64,000 nucleotides of DNA from Streptomyces filamentosus (GTDB taxonomy: Bacteria > Actinomycetota > Actinomycetes > Streptomycetales > Streptomycetaceae), in contig NZ_BNBE01000003.1 of NCBI RefSeq assembly GCF_014654895.1, positions 524,501 through 588,500 on the forward strand, read 5' to 3'. The position numbers were made by a program, and so were the translations under genes. The notes beneath the pieces were generated by a model. The model worked only from the letters and a program-made list of their open reading frames with translations, was not told the origin of the DNA and ran no database searches. Below are positions 35,432 through 43,797 of this stretch, piece after piece. The stretch's first letter is position 1. Each line of letters begins with the position of its first letter.

Positions 35432-36493
35432 TCAGCCCGAGGCGGCGGCCCGCGCCAGGACCGGGGCCAGGTTCTCCTTGCGGATGCGCTGGTCGACGTA
35501 GAGGAGACCGGAGGTCAGCGGCTGGAGGGGGCCGAGGAGCAGCTGGGTGAGGAGCTGGAGGAGACCGCCCACGGCCGCCGTGGTGGCGGCGGACAGGAAG
35601 AGGGTGCCCGGGGTGGCGTGCTGGGCTAGCGGGACGGCGAAGACCGAGGCCTGCGTGGTCACGGAGACGGCCGTCTGCACGACGAACGAGACGCCGCCGA
35701 CGATCAGCAGCATCACCAGCGTGTAGCCGAAGATCCGCCACCAGGAGCCGCGGACCAGCTCCGCGGAGCGGCGCATCGCGGTCAGGACGCCGGCCGACTC
35801 GACGACCGCGGCGGTGGGGGCGAGGCTGAACTTCACCCAGATCCAGACGACGAACGGCGTGGTCCCGAAGGCCAGGAACATCAGCAGCAGGGCGGTGAGC
35901 GCCGGTCCCACGCCGTCGCCGGAGTCCGAGCCGACGCTCGCGAGCGTGGCGACCACCATGAAGCAGAACCCGAGCAGGAGGAGCAGCATCGGCACGAGGC
36001 CGGCCAGGGCCGACAGGACGACCGTGCCGAGCACCGCGCCGAGCCGCGACCAGGACCGGCGCCACACCGCCCCGAAGCCGGTGCGCCGGCCGAGCACCGC
36101 CTCCTGGACCACGACCGCGACGGCCGCGTGCACCAGGCCCGTCGCCAGCAGCACGGCCAGCGCGAAGGCCAGCCAGAGGCCGCCGAGGCCGAGGAAGAAA
36201 GGCGTCAGGTCCGAGAGTTCGGCGTCCCCGGTGGAGGGGGCGTCCGCCATCTCTCGCCACGGGCCGGAGAGGGCGGCCCACCCGGCGGCGGCGAGGCCCG
36301 CGGCCACCAGGGCGGCCAGGACGTGGGCGGCCAGCGTGACGCCGAGCAGCGCCTTCCAGTGGCGGCGGTACGCGGCGAAGGCGCCCCCCAGGACGTGGTT
36401 CAGGTCGAGGGGCGCCAGGGGTATCACGCCGGGCTTCGGCGGAGGCGGCGGCGGAGCGTAGCCGTATCCGTACGGCCCAGGGGGACAGGTCAT
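35432..36493 (-). CDS. Polytopic membrane protein of unknown function
   Basis: A 353-residue membrane protein with a short proline/glycine/tyrosine-rich head (PPGPYGYGYAPPPPPPKP) and six or so long hydrophobic segments. The segment LDLNHVLGGAFAAYRRHWKALL and the later LTAMRRSAELVRGSWWRIFGY resemble the glycerophosphodiester phosphodiesterase membrane-domain-like family common in Actinobacteria; no catalytic domain is attached. ATG 36493 is taken as start. It is divergent from the SMR gene across 63 bp. The role is unknown. Confidence 0.8.
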   Translation of the reverse strand: MTCPPGPYGYGYAPPPPPPKPGVIPLAPLDLNHVLGGAFAAYRRHWKALLGVTLAAHVLAALVAAGLAAAGWAALSGPWREMADAPSTGDAELSDLTPFFLGLGGLWLAFALAVLLATGLVHAAVAVVVQEAVLGRRTGFGAVWRRSWSRLGAVLGTVVLSALAGLVPMLLLLLGFCFMVVATLASVGSDSGDGVGPALTALLLMFLAFGTTPFVVWIWVKFSLAPTAAVVESAGVLTAMRRSAELVRGSWWRIFGYTLVMLLIVGGVSFVVQTAVSVTTQASVFAVPLAQHATPGTLFLSAATTAAVGGLLQLLTQLLLGPLQPLTSGLLYVDQRIRKENLAPVLARAAASG

Positions 36494-36556
36494 GCGCCAT
36501 ACGGTAACGGCAGGCGCTGCGTACACCCGTACACATCGCCGGGTACCCTCGTGCGC

Positions 36557-36877
36557 ATGGGTTACGGACTGCTCGCCGGGGCCATAGCGGCCGAGATCAT
36601 CGCCACCACCTCCATGAAGTACAGCGAGGGCTTCAGCAAGCTCTGGCCCTCGGTCGTCACCGGCGCGGGCTACCTCATCGCCTTCGCGCTGCTCGCCCGG
36701 GCCCTCAAGACCCTCCAGGTCGGCACCGCCTACGCGATCTGGTCCGGCATCGGCACCGCGGCCGTCGCCGGCATCGGGATCCTCTTCCTCGGCGAGACCC
36801 TCAGCCTCGCCAAGGTCGCCGGGATCGTCCTCATCATCGCCGGGGTCGTCGTGCTCAACCTGGGGGGCGCGCACTGA
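36557..36877 (+). CDS. SMR-family multidrug efflux protein
   Basis: Small multidrug resistance transporter of 106 residues with four membrane helices. The essential membrane glutamate is E13 in LLAGAIAAEIIATTSMKYS; AYAIWSGIGTA and ETLSLAKVAGIVLIIAGVVVLNL are diagnostic. It exports cationic compounds by proton antiport. The ATG is 7 nt after TACCCT, which could be a -10, so the message may be leaderless; a GTG at 36551 is the other possible start. The stop overlaps the TetR gene by one base, so the pair is probably a self-regulated efflux unit. Confidence 0.93.
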   Translation: MGYGLLAGAIAAEIIATTSMKYSEGFSKLWPSVVTGAGYLIAFALLARALKTLQVGTAYAIWSGIGTAAVAGIGILFLGETLSLAKVAGIVLIIAGVVVLNLGGAH

Positions 36878-37545
36878 TGGCACGGCCCCGGCGGCACGAC
36901 CCCGGGCGGCGGGAGCGGATCGTCGACGCCGCCCTGCGGGTGGTCCGCCGGGAGGGCATCGGCGGGCTGAGCCACCGCACGGCCGCCGCCGAGGCGGACG
37001 TGCCGCTCGGCTCCACCACCTACCACTTCGGCTCCCTCGACGAACTCCTCGTCGCCGCCCTGCGGAAGGTCAACGCCGGTTTCGCCGACGAGCTGCGGAG
37101 CCGGCCGGTCTTCGACGCCGGAGGGCTCGCCCGGCTCCTGGGGAAGTGGCTCGGCGGCGAACGGAGCCAGGTGGAGCTGGAGTACGAGCTCTACCTCGCC
37201 GCCCTGCGCCGCCCCGCGCTGCGGCCCGTCGCCGCCGAATGGACCGAGGAGGTCGTCGCCGTCCTCGCCCCGCGCACCGGACGGGCCACCGCCCGCGCCC
37301 TGGTCGCCCTGATGGACGGCATCGGCCTCCAGGTGCTGCTCACCGGCACGCCCTACGACCCGGCGTACGCCCGCGAGATGTTCGCCCGCCTCCTGAACGA
37401 GGCCCCGGCGGCCCCGCAGGAGGACCAGGAGGACCCGGACGGGGCCCGGGGGACCCCGGACCAGGCCCCGGAGGCCATGAACGAAGGCCCGAAGGGGCGG
37501 GCCGGGGGTTCGTCGGATGCTCCGGACGGGCCGACCGTCACCTGA
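36877..37545 (+). CDS. TetR-family transcriptional regulator
   Basis: A 222-residue TetR regulator: helix-turn-helix in RERIVDAALRVVRREGIGGLSHRTAAAEADVPLGSTTYHFGS (residues about 12-55), then a ligand-binding helical domain with a TetR_C-type core. The last 45 residues are low-complexity, acidic and proline-rich. It begins on the last base of the SMR gene stop and likely represses it, perhaps through the two GTACAC repeats at 36521-36533 in the shared promoter interval. Confidence 0.88.
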   Translation: MARPRRHDPGRRERIVDAALRVVRREGIGGLSHRTAAAEADVPLGSTTYHFGSLDELLVAALRKVNAGFADELRSRPVFDAGGLARLLGKWLGGERSQVELEYELYLAALRRPALRPVAAEWTEEVVAVLAPRTGRATARALVALMDGIGLQVLLTGTPYDPAYAREMFARLLNEAPAAPQEDQEDPDGARGTPDQAPEAMNEGPKGRAGGSSDAPDGPTVT

Positions 37546-37551
37546 GACCGG

Positions 37552-37582
37552 TTGGCCCGCGCGCCGCCCCGACCGTTAGGTT
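37552..37582 (+). promoter_or_regulatory. Candidate dapD promoter, leaderless
   Basis: TTGGCC (37552-37557), a 19-nt spacer and TAGGTT (37577-37582) end 7 nt before the dapD ATG, so transcription would start at or next to the start codon. There is no Shine-Dalgarno sequence before the ATG, which agrees. Confidence 0.55.
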
Positions 37583-37589
37583 TTCCGTC

Positions 37590-38576
37590 ATGACCACCAC
37601 TGCTCCCCGCACCACCGGCGCCGTCGCCGCCGGCCTCGCCACCCTCGCCGGCGACGGCACCGTCCTCGACACCTGGTTCCCCGCCCCCGAGCTCACCGAA
37701 GAGCCCGGCCCGGCCGGCACGACGCGGCTCTCCCCCGACGAGGCGGTGAACGCCCTCGGCGAGGGCGCCGCCAAGGCCCTCGGCGTGGACGCCCGCCGCG
37801 GCGTCGAGGTGGTCGCCGTCCGCACCGTCATCGCCTCCCTCGACGAGAAGCCGATCGACGCGCACGACGCCTACCTCCGCCTGCACCTGCTGAGCCACCG
37901 CCTGGTGAAGCCGCACGGCCAGAGCCTGGACGGCGTCTTCGGCCTGCTCGCCAACGTCGCCTGGACCTCGCTCGGCCCGGTCGCCGTCGACGCCGTCGAG
38001 AAGGTCCGGCTCAACGCCCGCGCCGAGGGCCTGCACCTCCAGGTGACCTCGATCGACAAGTTCCCCCGCATGACCGACTACGTCGTGCCCACCGGCGTCC
38101 GCATCGCCGACGCCGACCGGGTCCGCCTCGGCGCCCACCTCGCCGCCGGCACCACCGTCATGCACGAGGGCTTCGTCAACTTCAACGCCGGCACCCTGGG
38201 CACCTCCATGGTCGAGGGCCGCATCTCCGCCGGCGTCGTCGTCGGCGACGGCTCCGACATCGGCGGCGGCGCCTCCACCATGGGCACCCTCTCCGGCGGC
38301 GGCAACGTCGTCATCTCCATCGGCGAGCGCTGCCTGATCGGCGCCGAGGCGGGCGTCGGCATCGCGCTCGGCGACGAGTGCGTCGTCGAGGCCGGCCTGT
38401 ACGTCACCGCCGGCACCCGGGTCACCCTGCCCGACGGCGAGGTCGTGAAGGCCCGGGACCTCTCCGGCGCCTCGAACATCCTCTTCCGCCGCAACTCGGT
38501 CACCGGCGCCGTCGAGGCCCGCCCGAACAACGCGGTCTGGGGCGGCCTCAACGACGTCCTGCACAGCCACAACTGA
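37590..38576 (+). CDS. dapD: Tetrahydrodipicolinate N-succinyltransferase
   Basis: DapD, 328 residues, adds a succinyl group to tetrahydrodipicolinate in the succinylase route to diaminopimelate and lysine. It is the long actinobacterial form: an N-terminal alpha/beta domain, then a left-handed beta-helix of hexapeptide repeats from about residue 165 (TGVRIADADRVRLGAHLAAGTTVMHEGFVNFNAGTLG, in pieces) and a C-terminal RNSVTGAVEARPNNAVWGGLN. It appears monocistronic, with its own promoter and a perfect 15-bp terminator. Confidence 0.96.
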   Translation: MTTTAPRTTGAVAAGLATLAGDGTVLDTWFPAPELTEEPGPAGTTRLSPDEAVNALGEGAAKALGVDARRGVEVVAVRTVIASLDEKPIDAHDAYLRLHLLSHRLVKPHGQSLDGVFGLLANVAWTSLGPVAVDAVEKVRLNARAEGLHLQVTSIDKFPRMTDYVVPTGVRIADADRVRLGAHLAAGTTVMHEGFVNFNAGTLGTSMVEGRISAGVVVGDGSDIGGGASTMGTLSGGGNVVISIGERCLIGAEAGVGIALGDECVVEAGLYVTAGTRVTLPDGEVVKARDLSGASNILFRRNSVTGAVEARPNNAVWGGLNDVLHSHN

Positions 38577-38583
38577 CGGCCCG

Positions 38584-38622
38584 ACCGTCCTCCCGGCCCG
38601 CTCAGACGGCCGGGAGGACGGT
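38584..38622. terminator. Bidirectional terminator after dapD
   Basis: A perfect 15-bp stem (ACCGTCCTCCCGGCC, 38584-38598, with 38608-38622). The stop codon of the opposite-strand gene lies in the loop. Confidence 0.9.
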
Positions 38623-39837
38623 CACCCGCTCCCCGTGGAGCGCGGCCAGCCGGCCGCCCGCCGCCACCACGTACCACCGGTCCAGCGCCCCGCTGCCGTC
38701 GTTGTACCGCCACCGCAGCTTCCCGTCGCGGGCGTCGAAGGCGAGGACCCCGCCCTTGTCGTCCAGCTCCGTCGCCGCGTAGAGCGTGCCGCCGACCTTG
38801 GCGAACTGCCCGGGGTACGCCACGTCCAGGAGCGCCCCGGTGCGCCAGAGCTCCGTGCCCTTCCCGGGCTCGACCGCCCGCAGGACGTGGCCCGAGTCGG
38901 CGGCGTACAGCACCCCGTCGAGGACTCCGATCCCGTGGAAGCGGGTGAACTCCTCCGACGCGAGCGACCACTTCTCCGTGCCGTCGGCGAGCGCGAAGGC
39001 GCGCAGCCGCCCCGCGTCGGCGACGATCACCAGACCGTCGTGGAAGGCCAGCCGGCCGCTGTTGGAGCGCCCGATCTTCTTCGTCCACAGCTGGCGGCCG
39101 GTGGCCGTGTCGCGGACCGTCACGTTCTCCCGGAAGTCGGTGTAGACGAGGTGGCGGCCGACGGCCTCGGCGGTGATGCCGTACTCCTCCGTCCCCGCGT
39201 CGCGCAGCTCCTGCCAGGCCACCTTGCCGGTCGAGGCGTCGATGGCGGCGATGACGTTCCTCCTGACGCTGAGGTCCTTCTCCAGGATGCCCGCGAGCAC
39301 GTAGACCCGCCGCTCGTCGGCGGCGATCGTCCGGGGCTGCGAGAAGCGCTTCCCGAGCCGGCTGCGCCAGGTCTCCCGGCCGGTCGCCGGGTCGAGGCCG
39401 ACGACGTCCCCGTCGTACTGCGCGCTCGCCAGGTAGAGGGTGCCGCCGCGGACCAGCATCTTCGCGCCCGGCACGGCGACCTCCTCGCGCCGCCACCGCT
39501 CCGCGCCGGTGGCGAGGTCCCGGCCGACCAGCGGGTCGCCGGAGACGAGGACGACGTCGCCCGCGACGGCGAGGGCGTCGGCCCCGAGGCTGCCCTTGGC
39601 GGTCGGCCGCTGCCACAGGGGCTTCGGGGCGGTGCCGGGCGGCGGGGTGGTGAAGGCGTCCCCGCCGGTCCCGCCGCCCGGGGCGGTCTCCGGGGCGGAG
39701 GGGGTGGCCACCGCCGCCGGGTCCTCGGCCGGGCCGCAGCCCCACGCGCCCGCGCCGAGCGCGGCGAGCCCGAGCCCGGTGCCCGCCAGCCGCAGCACTC
39801 CTCTGCGGGAGGCCCCGCGCCCCTCGTCCCTGGTCAT
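38602..39837 (-). CDS. Secreted PQQ-like beta-propeller protein
   Basis: A 411-residue exported protein. The N terminus MTRDEGRGASRRGVLRLAGTG is a Tat-type signal (SRRGVLRL), ending near GAGAWGCGP, where the cysteine may be lipidated though the lipobox is atypical. After a Pro/Gly/Ala linker (to about residue 75) come repeated PQQ-binding-like blades (VGRDLATGAERWRRE, VGLDPATGRETWRSR, AAIDASTGKVAWQEL, VRDTATGRQLWTKK, RAVEPGKGTELWRTG, AFDARDGKLRWRY). No enzyme motif is seen, so a binding or sensor role at the cell surface is as likely as catalysis. ATG 39837 starts the Tat signal; longer frames are not signal-like. Confidence 0.87.
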   Translation of the reverse strand: MTRDEGRGASRRGVLRLAGTGLGLAALGAGAWGCGPAEDPAAVATPSAPETAPGGGTGGDAFTTPPPGTAPKPLWQRPTAKGSLGADALAVAGDVVLVSGDPLVGRDLATGAERWRREEVAVPGAKMLVRGGTLYLASAQYDGDVVGLDPATGRETWRSRLGKRFSQPRTIAADERRVYVLAGILEKDLSVRRNVIAAIDASTGKVAWQELRDAGTEEYGITAEAVGRHLVYTDFRENVTVRDTATGRQLWTKKIGRSNSGRLAFHDGLVIVADAGRLRAFALADGTEKWSLASEEFTRFHGIGVLDGVLYAADSGHVLRAVEPGKGTELWRTGALLDVAYPGQFAKVGGTLYAATELDDKGGVLAFDARDGKLRWRYNDGSGALDRWYVVAAGGRLAALHGERVTVLPAV

Positions 39838-40037
39838 CCGTCCGCCCCTGTCCCTCACGTGGTCCGTCTCCCTGTTCGACGGCGGGAGCCTAGCGACCGG
39901 GCCGGGGCGCACCCGGTTCCGGGACGGGACGGGGACAGGACCGTGAAGCTCGTGACGGGACGGCAACCGAAACCGGTCACGGAGCGTTGTCAGAGCGGAG
40001 CGGACCGCTCCACCGAGAGACGAGCCGAGGAGTCGAC

Positions 40038-40256
40038 ATGAGGACGAAGCCCATGGTCGCCGGGGTGCTGGCCGCGGCGGCGGTGCTGCTGCCGGCGGGG
40101 GCCGCCCGGGCGGACGAGACCCACACCCACAACGGGCCCGCCGTGACCAACGGACCCGCCCTCGACCTGCACACCGGGCAGATCGACGACCCGCTGGAGG
40201 ACGTCCTGGAGCACGCGGCGATCCTCGGGCGGACTCACACCACCGACTCCGCCTGA
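40038..40256 (+). CDS. Small secreted protein, unknown function
   Basis: A 72-residue precursor with a clear Sec signal (MRTKPMVAGVLAAAAVLLPAG ending ARA) that leaves about 46 residues rich in His, Thr, Asn and Asp (DETHTHNGPAVTNGP, LHTGQIDDPLEDVLEHAAIL). It has no cysteine. GAGGAG (40028-40033) precedes the ATG. Its last 22 bases overlap the end of the dapA-like gene on the other strand. I do not recognise the family. Confidence 0.65.
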   Translation: MRTKPMVAGVLAAAAVLLPAGAARADETHTHNGPAVTNGPALDLHTGQIDDPLEDVLEHAAILGRTHTTDSA

Positions 40257-41119
40257 AGCAGCTCCTCCAGCAGGGCCCGCAGTCCGTCGGCCGTCTCCCG
40301 GCCGGCGGGCCGCAGCGGCTCCCGGAGCGGGCCGCCGAGGAGCGCCTTCACGGTCACCGTGCCGGGCAGGCCCCCGGCCATCATCCGCTCGGTCAGCGGC
40401 AGCGTGCGGGCGTGCAGCCGGGCGGCGAGGGCGGTGTCGCCGGAGTCGTACGCGTCGAGGACGGCGCGGAGCTGACGGGGCGCCACGTTGGCGACCGTGC
40501 TGACGTAGCCGGCGCCGCCGACCGCGTACAGCGGCAGGTTCAGCTCCTCGCTGCCGGAGTAGTACGCGAGCCCGGTCTCCGCGATCAGCCGGGCCGAGGC
40601 CAGCAGGTCGTACGAGCAGTCCTTCACGGCGGTGATCCGCGGGTGCCCGGCCAGCCGGCGCATGGTGTCCGGCTCGACGCGGGTGCCGGTGCGGCCCGGG
40701 ATGTCGTAGACCATCAGGGGGAGCCCGGTGGCGTCCGCGACCTTCAGGAAGTGGGCGGCGACCGCGTCCTGCGGCGGGCGGCTGTAGTACGGGGTGACGA
40801 CGAGCAGCCCGTCCGCCCCCGCCGCCTCCGCCCCGCGCGCCAGCTCCGCGGTGTGCCGGGTGTCGGCGGTGCCGACGCCCGCGACGAGCGAGGGGCCGGG
40901 GCCGACCGCCGCCCGGACGGCGCGGACCAGCGCGCCCTTCTCGGCGTCCGAGGTGGTCGGGGACTCCCCGGTGGTGCCGCCCAGGACGAGTCCGTCGCAG
41001 CCTTCGGCGATCAGGTGCGCGGCCAGCTCGCAGGCCCGGTCGAGGTCGAGCGCCCCGGAGTCGGTGAAGGGGGTGATCATCGCGCAGAGCGCGCGGCCGA
41101 AAGGACGGTGAGTGCTCAT
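40235..41119 (-). CDS. dapA: DapA-family aldolase (4-hydroxy-tetrahydrodipicolinate synthase-like)
   Basis: TIM-barrel class I aldolase, 294 residues. DapA motifs are present: GGTTGESPTTSDAEK, VTPYYSRPPQDAVAAHF, VYDIPGRTGTRVEPDTM (catalytic Tyr-Asp region) and the Schiff-base lysine in ITAVKDCSYD. It would condense pyruvate and aspartate semialdehyde for lysine/DAP, though Streptomyces carry several DapA paralogues and this one is not with dapB. It lies near dapD but in a separate unit. The start ATG 41119 is preceded by a small inverted repeat GGACC/GGTCC (41140-41154). Confidence 0.88.
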   Translation of the reverse strand: MSTHRPFGRALCAMITPFTDSGALDLDRACELAAHLIAEGCDGLVLGGTTGESPTTSDAEKGALVRAVRAAVGPGPSLVAGVGTADTRHTAELARGAEAAGADGLLVVTPYYSRPPQDAVAAHFLKVADATGLPLMVYDIPGRTGTRVEPDTMRRLAGHPRITAVKDCSYDLLASARLIAETGLAYYSGSEELNLPLYAVGGAGYVSTVANVAPRQLRAVLDAYDSGDTALAARLHARTLPLTERMMAGGLPGTVTVKALLGGPLREPLRPAGRETADGLRALLEELLQAESVV

Positions 41120-41222
41120 GCGGGAAGTCTGGGCGCGACGGACCGTGAAGGTCCACTTAGATCTTCTTGGTCGGAAGGTTCAGGTGGGCTGAAGGGAGGG
41201 GGGTCCGGTCCGGAGGGCGGGC

Positions 41223-41666
41223 TCAGAGGGCGAGCTTGAAGCCTTCGTGGCTCCGGGCGTAGCCCAGGGAGGCGTAGAAGCGGTGGGCGTCGGCCCGCTC
41301 CTTGTTGCTGGTCAGCTGGACGAGGGCGCAGCCGCGCCCGCGGGCCCGGTCCGCCGCCAGCTCCATCAGCCGCCGCCCCAGGCCCGCGCCCCGCAGGTCG
41401 GCCCGGATCCGGACCGCCTCGATCAGGGCCCGCTCGGCGCCGCCCCTGCCGAGGCCGGGGACGTACGTGGCCTGGAGGCAGCCCAGGACGGGTCCCTCGT
41501 CCACCAGGACCAGCAGTTCGTTGCGCGGGTCGGACGCGATGTCCGCGAAGGCGCGCTCGTACGCCTCCGTGACGCGGACCGAGGCGGGGTCGACGACCCG
41601 GTCCTCGTCGGCGAGGAGGGCGAGGACGGCGGGGAGTTCGGCGCGGGTGGCGGGGCGGAGGATCAC
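41223..41666 (-). CDS. GNAT-family N-acetyltransferase
   Basis: A 147-residue GNAT acetyltransferase with the acetyl-CoA motif RADLRGAGLGRRLMELA and the C-terminal GCALVQLTSNKERADAHRFYASLGYARSHEGFKLAL. It is closest in look to the amino-acid or peptide acetylating GNATs; the substrate is unknown. GTG 41666 is the start. It is downstream of the nuclease gene on the same strand but separated by a perfect terminator. Confidence 0.9.
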   Translation of the reverse strand: MILRPATRAELPAVLALLADEDRVVDPASVRVTEAYERAFADIASDPRNELLVLVDEGPVLGCLQATYVPGLGRGGAERALIEAVRIRADLRGAGLGRRLMELAADRARGRGCALVQLTSNKERADAHRFYASLGYARSHEGFKLAL

Positions 41667-41690
41667 GGGGCGGATTCTTCCACGCGGAAA

Positions 41691-41724
41691 CCCTCCGGCC
41701 CCGGGCTCGCCCGGGGCCGGAGGG
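41691..41724 (-). terminator. Terminator of the secreted nuclease gene
   Basis: A perfect 15-bp stem (CCCTCCGGCCCCGGG, 41691-41705, with 41710-41724) and tetraloop CTCG, 10 nt after the stop on the minus strand. Confidence 0.92.
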
Positions 41725-41734
41725 CCTCACGGGG

Positions 41735-43573
41735 TCACGGGCGGAAGCGCAGGACCTGCGGGTCGTGGTCGCTGTTCTGGTCCGCGAACTCGGCGTTGAC
41801 GTGCACGCTGTCGTACTCGAAGTGGTGCACGCCCGGGCTGGTCAGGATCTGGTCGAGGACCTGGCTGTTGCCCTGGAAGACGTACGAGTAGCGCTCGGAG
41901 ACGGGCAGCGACTTCACGGCCGGGTAGAGGGCGCCGCCGTCGGTCAGCGCCTCGGTCGTGCCGGAGAACTCGAAGTCGTTGATGTCGCCGACGACGAGGA
42001 CGTCCGCCTGCTTGTCGACCGCCGTGATCTCCTTCACGAAGGCGTTCACGGCCTGCGCCTGGAGGAGGCGCTTGGCCTCGGAGGAACGGTTCGGCGGCTG
42101 GTGGTGGGAGACGATCGACTCGTCGCCGCCCTTCGAGCCGAAGTGGTTGGCGATGACGAAGACCGTCCGGCCGCGGAAGGTGAACTCGCCCGCGAGCGGC
42201 TTGCGGCTGGCCTCCCAGGCGGCGTTCGCCGGGTCGATCCGGCCGGGGGAGAGGGTCAGCGCGGCGCGGCCCTTGGTGCCGGTGACGGCGGTCGCGGTGG
42301 TCGCGTCGCCGCCCGCGCGGTCCACGAAGGAGACCCGCTCGGGGTTGAAGAGGAAGACCTGGCGGATGTTGCCGCCGGGCTCGCCGCCGTCCTTGTTGTT
42401 CTCCGGGTCGATCGAGCGCCACGCGTACGCCGGGCCGCCGGCCGCCACGATCGCGTCCGTGAACTTCTTCAGCGTCTGGCCGGCCGAGACCGTGCCGTCG
42501 TTCTTGGCGCCGTTGTCGTCCTGGATCTCCTCCAGGGCGACGACGTCCGGCGAGGCGAGGTTCTCCACGACCGCCTTCGCGAGCGCGTCGAACTTCTCCT
42601 GGGGGTCGCTCGGGTCCAGGTTCTCCACGTTGTACGTGGCGACCGCCAGCTCGTTCTTGTGCTGCTTCTCGGTGACCTCGCGCTCCAGGCCCCGGTCCTG
42701 GAGGGTGCCGATCGTGCGCGCGGTCAGCGTGTAGCCGCCGAACTGGTTGAAGTCGAGCGGGCCCTCGGTCGAACCGGTCAGCCAGTCGCCGACGTTCGCC
42801 TTCGGGAAGGGCTGCTGGGCGAGCGGGATCAGCGACTGGATCTGGAGCCGACCGGTGTTCTGGGACTCGTACGAGCCGTAGACCGTGCCGCCGCGCTCGT
42901 TGTCGTTCTCCCACGGCTTCACCGTGACCCACAGCTCCGAGTACGGGTCGGTGGCGCCGACCACGCGGGAGGAGCCGACGCGGACGTTGGTGCCCTCCAG
43001 CGACTCGTAGTAGTCGAGGGCGTAGGTCTCGGGCTCCAGCGGCAGGTTGTTGATCGAGCCGCCGTCCGCCGGGTCGCCGGCGGGGGTGTACGCGTCCGGC
43101 ACCGACCAGGGGGCGATGGTCACCGGGGCGGGCACCTCGTTGCCCTGCGAGACCACGGTGACCTGCGGGCGGGACAGCTGGGTCAGCGACTGGTTGCCGG
43201 AGGACAGGCCGCCGACGACGTACTCGGTGACCGTGCCGTTCACGCTGACCGCGTCGCCGACCGCGACCTTCGGGGCGGAGCTGGTGAAGACGAACAGGCC
43301 CTCGCTCGTGGCCGGGTCGTCGTCGCCCTGCGGGTCCTGCATCCAGAAGCCGCGCGAGGAACCGTAGGTGCGGACGCCGGTGACGATGCCCGTCACACCG
43401 GTGACCTGCTTGCCCGCCAGCGGGGAGACGCGGGTCGTGCCCTGGATGTCGTGGATGCGGACCGCGGCCTCGGTGTCGGCGGCGGCGCTCTGCGAGCCCA
43501 CGAGCAGTCCGGCCGCGAGGGCGGCCGCGACCACCGCGGAGACGGCGGCGGTTCTCGGTATGGAGGAAGGCAT
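41735..43573 (-). CDS. Secreted endonuclease/exonuclease/phosphatase-family protein (ExeM/NucH-like)
   Basis: An extracellular 612-residue protein with a Sec signal (IPRTAAVSAVVAAALAAGLLVG to AAA), an N-terminal OB-like domain (VRIHDIQGTTRVSPLAGKQV to about residue 180) and a C-terminal endonuclease/exonuclease/phosphatase domain: ATYNVENLDP, the metal glutamate in VVALEEIQDD, ANHFGSKGGDES, VLVVGDINDFEF and the final NSDHDPQVLRF. It probably degrades extracellular DNA or organic phosphate. Start ATG 43573 has GGAG 8 nt upstream. The unknown gene at 43798 is divergent. Confidence 0.93.
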   Translation of the reverse strand: MPSSIPRTAAVSAVVAAALAAGLLVGSQSAAADTEAAVRIHDIQGTTRVSPLAGKQVTGVTGIVTGVRTYGSSRGFWMQDPQGDDDPATSEGLFVFTSSAPKVAVGDAVSVNGTVTEYVVGGLSSGNQSLTQLSRPQVTVVSQGNEVPAPVTIAPWSVPDAYTPAGDPADGGSINNLPLEPETYALDYYESLEGTNVRVGSSRVVGATDPYSELWVTVKPWENDNERGGTVYGSYESQNTGRLQIQSLIPLAQQPFPKANVGDWLTGSTEGPLDFNQFGGYTLTARTIGTLQDRGLEREVTEKQHKNELAVATYNVENLDPSDPQEKFDALAKAVVENLASPDVVALEEIQDDNGAKNDGTVSAGQTLKKFTDAIVAAGGPAYAWRSIDPENNKDGGEPGGNIRQVFLFNPERVSFVDRAGGDATTATAVTGTKGRAALTLSPGRIDPANAAWEASRKPLAGEFTFRGRTVFVIANHFGSKGGDESIVSHHQPPNRSSEAKRLLQAQAVNAFVKEITAVDKQADVLVVGDINDFEFSGTTEALTDGGALYPAVKSLPVSERYSYVFQGNSQVLDQILTSPGVHHFEYDSVHVNAEFADQNSDHDPQVLRFRP

Positions 43574-43797
43574 CAGGATGCTCCGAGGGTGCTTGGAGGA
43601 ACAGCAAAGGTGTCTACGCGCGTCAATCTCTTGGTAGAGCGCCCCACTTGTCAAGGGTCGACGGGTGTACGAAGGCTGACGGGCCCGTGAACCGCCGGGC
43701 CGCCCCCCGAATGCGTCTACGCTGGGAAGGCTGTACCCCCACCGGTCCACGCAACCGGTCCCCACCGACTGACCCACGTGTCGAGGAGATCCCCCAC

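Noticed and set aside
41140..41154. GGACC-TTCAC-GGTCC inverted repeat before the dapA-like gene as an operator
   Set aside because: Five-bp arms in a GC-rich context are weak, and no partner regulator is near. It is mentioned only in the gene entry.
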